Shown piece by piece: positions 40,980-64,000 of a DNA stretch of 64,000 nucleotides. The DNA comes from Merluccius polli (Eukaryota; Chordata; Actinopteri; Gadiformes; Merlucciidae), in the NCBI GenBank assembly GCA_030340625.1, contig JAOPHQ010000378.1, forward strand, positions 1-64,000, in the 5' to 3' direction. Position 1 is the first letter of the stretch. Each line of letters starts with the position of its first letter. The notes beneath the pieces are model-generated. The model was given only the letters and a program-made list of their open reading frames with translations, was not told the origin of the DNA and did not search any database. The position numbers and the translations under genes are program-made.

Positions 40980-42540
40980 CTTAAATTACTTAAATTACAA
41001 TTACATTTTGAATTACAATTACATTTAAATTACATTTTAAATTACAATTACATTTTAAATTACAATTACATTTTTAAATTACAATCACATTTTAAATTAC
41101 AATTACATTTAAATTAAATTTTAAATTGCAATTACATTTTAAATTACAATTACATTTAAATTACATTTTAAATTACAATTACATTTAAATTACATTTTAA
41201 ATTGCAATTACATTTTAAATTGCAATTACATGTTTAAATTAAAATTACATTAAAATTACATTTTAAATTACAATTACATTTTGAATTACAATTACATTTT
41301 TAAATTACAATTACATTTTGAATTACAATTACATTTTAAATTACAATTACATTTAAATTACATTTTAAATTACAATTACATTTAAATTACATTTTTGAAT
41401 TACAATTACATTTTAAAGTACAATTACATTTAAATTACATTTTTGAATTACAATTACATTTTTAAATTACAATTACATTTTAAATTACAATTACATTTAA
41501 ATTACATCAATTACATTTTAAATTACAATTACATTTTAAATTACAATTACATTTTTAAATTACAATTACATTTAAATTACATTTTAAATTATAATTACAT
41601 TTTAAATTACAATTACATTTAAATTACATTTTAAATTACAATTACATTTTTAAATTACAATTACATTTAAATTACATTTTAAATTATAATTACATTTTAA
41701 ATTACAATTACATTTACATTACATTTTAAAATACAATTACATTTAAATTACATTTTAAATTATAATTACATTTAAATTACATTTTAAATTACAGTTACAT
41801 TTTTAAATTACAATTACATTTTAAAATACAATTACATTTAAATTACATTTGAAATTACAATTACATTTAAATTACATTTGAAATTACAATTACATTTTAA
41901 AATTACAATTACATTTGAAATTACAATTACATTTGAAATTACAATTACATATTTAAATTACAATTACATTTCAATTACATTTTTAAATTACAATTACATT
42001 TAAATTACATTTTAAATTACAATTACATTTAAATTACATTTTTAAATTACAATTACATTTTAAATACATTTTAAAATAAAAATACATTTTAAAATTAAAA
42101 TACATTTTAAAATTAAAATACATACATTTTAAATTACATTTACATTTTAAATTGCAATTACATTTTAAAATACATTTACATTTTAAATTACAATTACATT
42201 TTAAATTACATTTTGAATTACAATTACATTTTAAAATACATTTTAAAATTAAAATACATTTTAAAATTAAAATACATTTTAAAATTAAAATACATTTTAA
42301 AATTAAAATACATACATTTTAAATGACATTTACATTTTAAATTACATTTTTAAAATACATTTACATTTTAAATTACAATTACATTTTAAATTACATTTTG
42401 AATTACAATTACATTTTAAAATACATTTTAAAATTAAAATACATTTTAAAATTAAAATACATTTTAAAATTAAAATACATTTTAAAATTAAAATACACTT
42501 TTAAATTACATTTTTAAATTACAATTTAAATTACATTTTA
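40980..42540. repeat. AT-rich satellite, unit 3
   Basis: Same TTACAATTACATTTTAAA-type array as 1725-3245, with small unit-number differences. Confidence 0.9.
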
Positions 42541-44206
42541 CAACAAGGAGCTGTGGGCGGGACCTTGCCGAGTCTGTTGGATGGAACTTAGACATAACAT
42601 TTTGGAGTTTTTGCGCTCTAGCAGAAAGAAATTCAGGCGTAAGTGGGTGTGGCCTATATGAGGAGGTGCAGCAATAATTCCTGCATGTGTGGATATAAGA
42701 TTTTTGGATGTGCGATAAAGTATGCGGGAGTTATTAGCGTTACGGATTTTGCTCAAAAACAGCGCCACCTAGTGGTCTTCCTAGTGTGCGATATGAACGT
42801 GACGCATAGAATATATAATTTTTCACCAGGCCCGACAACTTTGCCAAATAAAAACAGTCAAATGTATACGTTGAGATGGTCAAAATCGCCGGCAAAGTTC
42901 TGAAAAATAATAATAATAAACGAAGCAATTTCAAGAGGGACCTTCCAGTTTTACTGGCTCGGTCCCTAATGAAGGTATCGTAGAGCAGCACAGCGATGTG
43001 TACGGTAAGTGTGGTGGTGACGCAGATAACCGAACTGAGCTTCAGTATCATCGCAGCCTCGTTGGTCGCATTGGTGTTGGTCCTGAACCCTTTACCTGGA
43101 CCACTCACCTGGTTTGCGGGCGAATTATCCGATTGGCTGAGCATGACATCATGACCAAGAGGCCGGACTAGAGCAGAAGTAATTAAAGCTACAGCGCTGT
43201 AAATAGATCTAGTTCATGCTGCAATCAATGCGATGCCGTGTCGGTGTCGTGGTCAACAACTGCGCTTTTTTTTTTTTTTCAACCCCCGAAAAGTGGGGGT
43301 GCGTTCGCACCCCCTGCACCGGTGCTTCCGGCGCGCCTGCCCGCCCTTCACTATCTCTGATTAGTTTAGACCACGATATGGGCCTAATGTGTGTTTGTTG
43401 TTGAACCACAGGGAGACTTTCAGATTCGCGGAGATTTTTTTTTTCTTCCCTCGAACTGCTGGGCGCACCAGTGCGACCTAAGATTTTTTTCAGTCGCACC
43501 ATTGAGAAATTTGGTCGCACGTGCGACCAAATTGGTCGCACTCTAGAGCCCTGTTAATTGATTAGATATTATATGAATGGACTTCGCGGTTCACGCCTCC
43601 GCGTCGTCCATTCATTTCAGTTAACGGACACCTCGTCGGGCATTATCCCTTACATACCAGCTGGAGTTCCTTCTAAGGACTTAACTGTTCTCCTTTCAAT
43701 TGCAGCAAACGCCAAGTTTCACAGACGCAGAAAAAAAGCTGTATCTTATTAAATGAATGTTCAACAAATGATGTATGTGTTCGTCAGTCGTCACTGTCAA
43801 AGTCAGTTGACGATAGCTGCCTAATGAAGGCGGTGACTGGCCAGAGTGTTGTGTCAATCAAATTCTACCCTATCGGTCACTGCTTCAGGGGCGGGACTTA
43901 TCTGCCATAAGGATCAATTGAAACGGAAAAAACCCCGCGAGCCGCCTGAGTTTCACTGATTTACATTGAAGTCAATGGGAAAAGTGACGTATGGCGACGC
44001 AGAAGGAAAGTCTGCTTCACTGTAATTATCTGTTCCACCGCCGGTGGCGCTGTTGTCACTCACAGAATTGATTTTGTCTTACTGACTGTATTTCTGTTTC
44101 AAAGCACTGAAAATTGGATTATTGTAAGATTTTTATTTTTTTTATTTTTTAACTTTTATTTTGGTGAAGCACTGCTTCACCTGTAGTCTTATAGAAGCCT
44201 CCACTG

Positions 44207-44369
44207 CTGTGAACTGTTAACTGAACAGTTACTATGAACTGTTAACTGAACAGTTAGCTGAACAGTTAGCTGTGAACTGTTAGCTGAACAGTTAGCTGTG
44301 AACTGTTAACTGAACAGTTAGCTATGAACTGTTAGCTGAACAGTTAGCTGTGAACTGTTAGCTGAACAG
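44207..44369. repeat. AACTGTT palindrome array, unit 3
   Basis: As in unit 1, slightly fewer copies. Confidence 0.85.
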
Positions 44370-44469
44370 TTGTGTTCAGATAATCAGCTATCCCCATGCA
44401 GCCCTAATCCAGGTCATGTTCTACTTGAATATGTGGTTCAGTATGTTGTTCTGCTGGAGCAAACACTTT

Positions 44470-45193
44470 ACTGTGGTGTTGGAGTTGTGCTGGGGTTTAA
44501 TGTGGTGTTGGAGTTGTGCTGGGGTTTAATGTGGTGTTGGAGTTGTGCTGGGGTTTAATGTGGTGTTGGAGTTGTGCTGGGGTTTGATGTGGTGTTGGAG
44601 TTATGCTGGGGTTTAATGTGGTGTTGGAGTTTAATGTGGTGTTGGAGTTGTGCTGGGGTTTAATGTGGTGTTGGAGTTGTGCTGGGGTTTACTGTGGTGT
44701 TGGAGTTGTGCTGGGGTTTAATGTGGTGTCGGAGTTGTGCTGGGGTTTAATGTGGTGTTGGAGTTGTGCTGGGGTTTAATGTGGTGTCGGAGTTGTGCTG
44801 GGGTTTAATGTGGTGTCGGAGTTGTGCTGGGGTTTAATGTGGTGTCGGAGTTGTGCTGGGGTTTAATGTGGTGTCGGAGTTGTGCTGGGGTTTAATGTGG
44901 TGTCGGAGTTGTGCTGGGGTTTAATGTGGTGTTGGAGTTGTGCTGGGGTTTGATGTGGTGTTGGAGTTGTGCTGGGGTTTAATGTGGTGTTGGAGTTGTG
45001 CTGGGGTTTGATGTGGTGTTGGAGTTGTGCTGGGGTTTAATGTGGTGTTGGAGTTGTGCTGGGGTTTAATGTGGTGTTGGAGTTGTGCTGGGGTTTAATG
45101 TGGTGGTGGAGTTCTGCTGGGGTTTAATGTGCTGTTGGAGTTGTGCTGGGGTTTAATGTGGTGTTGGAGTTGTGCTGGGGTTTAATGTGGTGT
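44470..45193. repeat. 29-bp G-rich minisatellite, unit 3
   Basis: About 25 copies, including the GTCGGAG variant block and the shortened copy also seen in unit 1, which supports a close relation of units 1 and 3. Confidence 0.93.
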
Positions 45194-45788
45194 TTGATTG
45201 ACAGTCAGGTGTGTTAGCCTGAGAGGCTGTGAAACTGCATAAACAGCTCCATGCTTGTTTCCTCACGTGAGAGAACTTGGGAAAGTTGCATTTAAGATAT
45301 ATGTTATATATATACGGGTCATAATAATGGTCAAAAACATCATGTGTGATTATTGATAATGGGGTTAAACATTTACATTTACACATTTTACCCTTATCAA
45401 ATAATTACAGCTCCTGCGATTCGGATGCCGATAATATTTCCATTGTTCAGCTCTCCTCCCAAAGCAAACGGCTTCCAAGCTATAGATACTGATCTTCCAG
45501 ATAATGTAACATAATGTCATGTAAAAGCAGATCAAACCCTGTGTGTGTGTGTGTGTGTGTGTGGGTGTGTGTGTGTGAGCACCAAAGGCTCTTGAACCAC
45601 ACCTCCACCACACACACCTGTCCTCATCCTGGTGGCCAGGAGGTGAACTGCACCGAGGTGGACTCACCGCCCCCTAGTGGCTCCTCATGCAATAACAGAG
45701 TCATAAAACATGGCTTTGATAAACGGCCTCATATCTTACTATTTAATCACTTATCACATATGTTCATCCAAAGCTGCTTCCAGTGAAC
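45194..45788. other. Unit 3 spacer with (TG)n
   Basis: Unique spacer, (TG)n at about 45541-45577. No gene. Confidence 0.7.
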
Positions 45789-46110
45789 ACAGATACATGT
45801 GATGAAGGAGCAGGTAGGGGTTAGACAGTGCAGATACATGTGATGAAGGAGCAGGTAGGGGTTAGACAGTACAGATACATGTGATGAAGGAGCAGGTAGG
45901 GGTTAGACAGTGCAGATACATGTGATGAAGGAGCAGGTAGGGGTTAGACAGTACAGATACATGTGATGAAGGAGCAGGTAGGGGTTAGACAGTACAGATA
46001 CATGTGATGAAGGAGCAGGTAGGGGTTAGACAGTACAGATACATGTGATGAAGGAGCAGGTAGGGGTTAGACAGTACAGATACATGTGGTGAAGGAGCAG
46101 GTAGGGGTTA
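45789..46110. repeat. 41-bp minisatellite, unit 3
   Basis: About 8 copies of the unit seen at 6700-7108. Confidence 0.93.
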
Positions 46111-46803
46111 GAACAAACGGTAAGGATCATCCAACACACGACAACATTCAGTTGGACCCACTGTTTATTAGCATGATGCTTTATGAACAAATCCAACACA
46201 ACAATAGTCCCTTACAGCACACAATCAACACAAGGAGTAAAATAATAGAAGTAGCAGACGCATTAAAATGCATTTCAAATTAGAAATTCAATCTTTGTGA
46301 AAGCTGCTTAGTAAACCCTATGGAAGATCTTAAAGTCACTTCCTTTCATGGTGAAAATATATCAATAGATTTGATAAAGGCAAAGGTTGTAGCTTGCTCA
46401 TGAATATTCATTTCTCTGATAGGCTGAGATGTGACCTGCCACGCGGTAATCAATACAATAAAGAACCGATCATCAACAATAGGTAATCAATACAATAGAG
46501 AACCGATCATAAACAATAGGTAATCAATACAATAGAGAACCGATCATAAACAATAGGTAATCAATACAAGATCGATTCTCTATTTCTACTTTGGATAGTT
46601 TTTGTCTGGTGCTGACCTGTCTTTACTACAGTACTACATCACCATGGCAACAATAGGCTCAATGTCAATATGTCCCCTTTATTCATGTCACAAATATTAC
46701 CTGATTGTGTGTATATACCTGTATATTAGAGATGGCCAAAAGCTACCGGATTGTTGAGCAGGGGGGGGTGGGTAGATAAAACTCACGCGTTATCGCAGCG
46801 CGG

Positions 46804-46859
<56 letters not shown>

Positions 46860-46968
46860 TAACCTGATAATATATTATATATATATTACCTTCATTAACG
46901 GATGTGTTAGTTGTGCGCGCGACATAATTTCTGCTCGCGATGTTTGGCGGTGAGATGCTGATCATACA
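46111..46968. other. 3' region of gene 3
   Basis: Contains the 37-bp array (46446-46570), a candidate minus-strand AATAAA (46678-46683), a degraded hAT MITE remnant and (AT)n (46727-46858). Near-identical to unit 1. Confidence 0.65.
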
Positions 46969-61031
<14,063 letters not shown>

Positions 61032-61079
61032 AGTAGACTGGAGACCTGGACACAAACACTTTAGTGGGGGGACACATAA

Positions 61080-61143
<64 letters not shown>

Positions 61144-61474
61144 CTGTGTAGAGTAAAGTGCTTCCTGGTAATAACAGGACGCTATAATAAATGTAATGTG
61201 GCTCTGGGATCTCCAAAAGACAGAAGTCACATCTCTACAGAAACTCAACAGCATTTCTAAAAGGTTGGAAACTAATGGACGTAAAAGAGTTGAAAAGGGT
61301 TAAAGAGTGAGGAAGTCAACGTTTAGTGTTTCAAAACCAGAGAAAGCAGCTGAATGTTGGAGTCTGCTAATATAAGGCCTCTAAGTGTCCACATAGAGAG
61401 TATATGGACAATATTAGACAGTAAAAGTATAAAGTCTGCTCAACACGAACTTTATTTCCGTGTTGAAAGGCCGT

Positions 61475-61486
61475 GGAAGTGAAAGT
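61475..61486. promoter_or_regulatory. Altered ISRE/IRF-like element upstream of gene 3
   Basis: GGAAGTGAAAGT; the first GAAA core of genes 1 and 2 has become GGAA. Confidence 0.4.
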
Positions 61487-61666
61487 AAAAAAAGGAACCA
61501 GATGGCGAACTATTGGGATATGTTTAGGGCCGTTGTTTTCAGCCGTCTTTGTTGTTCAGTGGATTAAGGACGTTTCAGTTCATTAATTAATATTAATTAA
61601 TATGTTAGTACTTTAATATGGTATATGAAGAACAATAGTAAAGTGTAGATATAGTAGGAAGCCTAC

Positions 61667-61707
61667 CTTTATGTCCTCCGTGTTACAAGAAGGAGCCGAC
61701 GGAGTGA
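61667..61707 (-). other. Probable non-coding first exon of gene 3
   Basis: Same ...GGAGGACATAAAG and GTAGGC donor as genes 1 and 2. Confidence 0.45.
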
Positions 61708-61713
61708 CGGGAG

Positions 61714-61749
<36 letters not shown>

Positions 61750-61779
61750 GCGGGGGGGGGGGGGGGGGGGGGGGGGGGG

Positions 61780-61839
<60 letters not shown>

Positions 61840-61911
61840 GAGGCGGGGGGGGGGGGGGGGGGGGGGGGAGAGAGAGAGAGAGGAGGCGGGGAGAGAGAGA
61901 GAGAGAGAGAT
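61708..61911. repeat. (GA)n/(G)n tract at 5' end of gene 3
   Basis: GA repeats with two pure G runs of about 20-28 bases (about 61753-61780 and 61844-61868). Frames through it are artefacts. Confidence 0.92.
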
Positions 61912-62005
61912 TGGCTCAAAGTCAGTGTCAGACAGTATAGCCACACTTGTAGTATTAACTCTGCTGCTGCAGCAACAGTCGAGATAGTCTGTATAGATAT
62001 CTAAC

Positions 62006-63270
62006 CAGTGGCGGCTGGTGGTCAACATTTTTGGTGAAGCAAACCCCGTCGACCGACGCACGGAAACGAGCGCACACCTAACCCCACACTAACCCCACCC
62101 CTGGGTAACGTAACTGGAAAGGAAAGACATCCAGCCTACCTATTCTTTCCCTAAGCTGTTCACCTCCAATTCCTGCTGTAGTGCATTGTGATGTCCTCTC
62201 TCTCCTGTTCTTCCCTCCAGACACTTAGAGTTAAATCACTACAAAATATGAAAACATTAGTTACTGTAAAGATGTTACATAGAGGTTATTTACGAGGTAC
62301 TGTATTGTTTACTTCAATGAATACATTGTTGTGGGTCACTGACAGAGCTGTATTGTTAAATTGTCCCTTTATTTTTAACTTAACATTATAAAGCTTAAGT
62401 GAAGTAACCACCTTGCTCGGCCACAAGGAAACATAACTGTCTCTCACCTTGTGGTTCCACTCTGCCTCCTGGCGGAGTGGACAATAACTCAAGACGCTAT
62501 GGCCGCGTTGCTTGGCAACGCCTGAATACGGGAGATATTAAATAGTCCGCTCGACTTGTACAACTAAAAAAAAACTCACGATTTTAACTCTAAAACACAT
62601 TAAAGTATTATTAATTGATTAGATAGTATATGAATGGACTTCGCGTGAACCGTCCTCCGCGGTTCACGCCTCCGCGTCGTCCATTCATACGGACACCTCG
62701 TCGGGCATTATCCCTTACATACCAGCTGGAGTTCCTTCTAAGGACTTAACTGTTCTCCTTTCAATTGCAGCAAACGCCAAGTTTCACAGACGCAGAAAAA
62801 AAGGTGTATCTTATTAAATGAATGTTCAACAAATGATGTATGTGTTCGTCAGTCGTAACTGTCAAAGTCAGTTGACGATAGCTGCCTAATGAAGGCGGTG
62901 ACTGGCAGAGTGTTGTGTCAATCAAATTCTACCCTATCGGTCACTGCTTCAGGGGCGGGACTTATCTGCCATAAGGATCAATTGAAACAGAAAAACCCCC
63001 ACGAGCCGCCTGAGTTTCACTGATTTACATTGAAGTCAATGGGAAAAGTGACGTATGGCGACGCAGAAGGAAAGTCTGCTTCACTGTAATTATCTGTTCC
63101 ACCGCCGGTGGCGCTGTTGTCACTCACAGAATTGATTTCGTCTTACTGACTGTATTTCTGTTTCAAAGCACTGAAAATGGGATTATTGTAAGATTTTTAT
63201 TTTTTTGTTTTTTAACTTGTTTTTTTGGTTAAGCACTGCTTCACCTGTAGTCTTATAGAAGCCTCCACTG
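62006..63270. mobile_element. Putative CAGTGG-ended spacer element, unit 4
   Basis: Same as 18800-20086. It has the X-box at 62506-62520, the empty TTAAT at 62611-62615 and the longer hairpin form of unit 2. Confidence 0.45.
62506..62520. promoter_or_regulatory. RFX-like X-box upstream of gene 3
   Basis: Fourth copy of CGTTGCTTGGCAACG, about 840 bp from the gene 3 first-exon donor. Confidence 0.4.
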
Positions 63271-63421
63271 CTGTGAACTGTTAGCTGAACAGTTACTATG
63301 AACTGTTAGCTGAACAGTTAGCTGTGAACTGTTAGCTGAACAGTTAGCTGTGAACTGTTAACTGAACAGTTAGCTATGAACTGTTAACTGAACAGTTAGC
63401 TATGAACTGGTAACTGAACAG
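63271..63421. repeat. AACTGTT palindrome array, unit 4
   Basis: As in the other units. Confidence 0.82.
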
Positions 63422-63523
63422 TTGTGTTCAGATAATCAGCTATCCCCATGCAGCCCTAATCCAGGTCATGTTCTACTTGAATATGTGGTTCAGTATGTTG
63501 TTCTGCTGGAGCAAACACTTTAC

Positions 63524-64000
63524 TGTGGTGTTGGAGTTGTGCTGGGGTTTAATGTGGTGTTGGAGTTGTGCTGGGGTTTAATGTGGTGTTGGAGTTGTGC
63601 TGGGGTTTAATGTGGTGTTGGGGTTGTGCTGGGGTTTAATGTGGTGTTGGAGTTGTGCTGGGGTTTAATGTGGTGTTTGAGTTGTGCTGGGGTTTAATGT
63701 GGTGTTGGAGTTGTGCTGGGGTTTAATGTGGTGTTGGAGTTGTGCTGGGGTTTAATGTGGTGTTGGTGTTGTGCTGGGGTTTAATGTGGTGTTGGTGTTG
63801 TGCTGGGGTTTAATGTGGTGTTGGGGTTGTGCTGGGGTTTAATGTGGTGTCGGAGTTGTGCTGGGGTTTAATGTGGTGTTGGAGTTGTGCTGGGGTTTAA
63901 TGTGGTGTTGGAGTTGTGCTGGGGTTTGATGTGGTGTTGGAGTTGTGCTGGGGTTTAATGTGGTGTTGGTGTTGTGCTGGGGTTTAATGTGGTGTTGGGG
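63524..64000. repeat. 29-bp G-rich minisatellite, unit 4 (cut by window end)
   Basis: At least 16 copies, running off the window. It has its own variants (GTTGGTGTTG, GTTGGGG). Confidence 0.93.

Larger units (their letters stand above)
39579..43553. mobile_element. 3.97-kb hAT-like transposon insertion, unit 3
   Basis: Copy of 316-4250 at the same site, with TTAAT at 39574-39578 and 43554-43558. Same ends and same hAT C-terminal remnant (40050-40160, minus). The AT-rich satellite (40980-42540) differs slightly in repeat number. The shared site shows that it was duplicated with the unit. Confidence 0.85.
38432..44206. mobile_element. Putative CAGTGG-ended spacer element, unit 3 (with two insertions)
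   Basis: Counterpart of 18800-20086, enlarged by a TAA-flanked MITE (38914-39447) and the 3.97-kb hAT-like element (39579-43553). Confidence 0.45.

Overview
The window is vertebrate, almost certainly teleost, genomic DNA. It has short exons with GT/AG splice sites, very dense microsatellites and minisatellites, and many cut-and-paste DNA transposon remnants. The only convincing genes are three tandem copies of a fish-specific NLR gene (NLRC3-like; FISNA-NACHT-LRR-B30.2), all on the minus strand. The heavy CA/GA repeat load would suit a gadiform fish, but the sequence alone cannot fix the species.

Layout on the + strand. Each repeat unit runs: spacer with an RFX-type X-box; an inverted-repeat GC-rich segment; an AACTGTT palindrome array; a 29-bp G-rich minisatellite; a 41-bp minisatellite; then the 3' end of an NLR gene (B30.2 exon), a roughly 4-5 kb transposon-filled intron, LRR exons, the FISNA-NACHT exon, small N-terminal exons, a GA-rich tract and a non-coding first exon. 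Unit 1 is about 1-18.8 kb (gene 1, CDS 7960-17794, 1125 aa). Unit 2 is about 18.8-38.4 kb (gene 2, CDS 25948-37232, 1220 aa). Unit 3 is about 38.4-62.0 kb (gene 3, CDS 46969-61031, 1463 aa). Unit 4 begins at about 62.0 kb and is cut by the window end. All three reading frames stay open across every predicted splice junction.

Units 1 and 3 share insertions that unit 2 lacks (a 3.9-kb hAT element in the spacer; a RecQ-helicase-like fragment and a TTA-flanked MITE in the last intron). Where unit 4 is visible it resembles unit 2. The array therefore looks like a dimeric higher-order repeat (A-B-A-B). The genes differ in N-terminal repeat exons (2, 3, 3), LRR exons (2, 3, 7) and B30.2 surface residues.

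Function, by family knowledge: NACHT ATPase switch proteins of innate immunity with LRR and B30.2 ligand-binding parts. They share the same architecture and probably similar interferon-linked control, because an ISRE-like GAAAGTGAAAGT lies 5' of genes 1 and 2 and is altered in gene 3. No RNA genes, CRISPR arrays or intact transposase genes were seen. The most notable items are the A-B-A-B array, B30.2 divergence that is entirely amino-acid-changing, the expanded and partly converted LRR block of gene 3 with a 113-bp TG tract beside a splice acceptor, and captured host or transposon gene pieces (RecQ-like, MADF-like) in MITEs.
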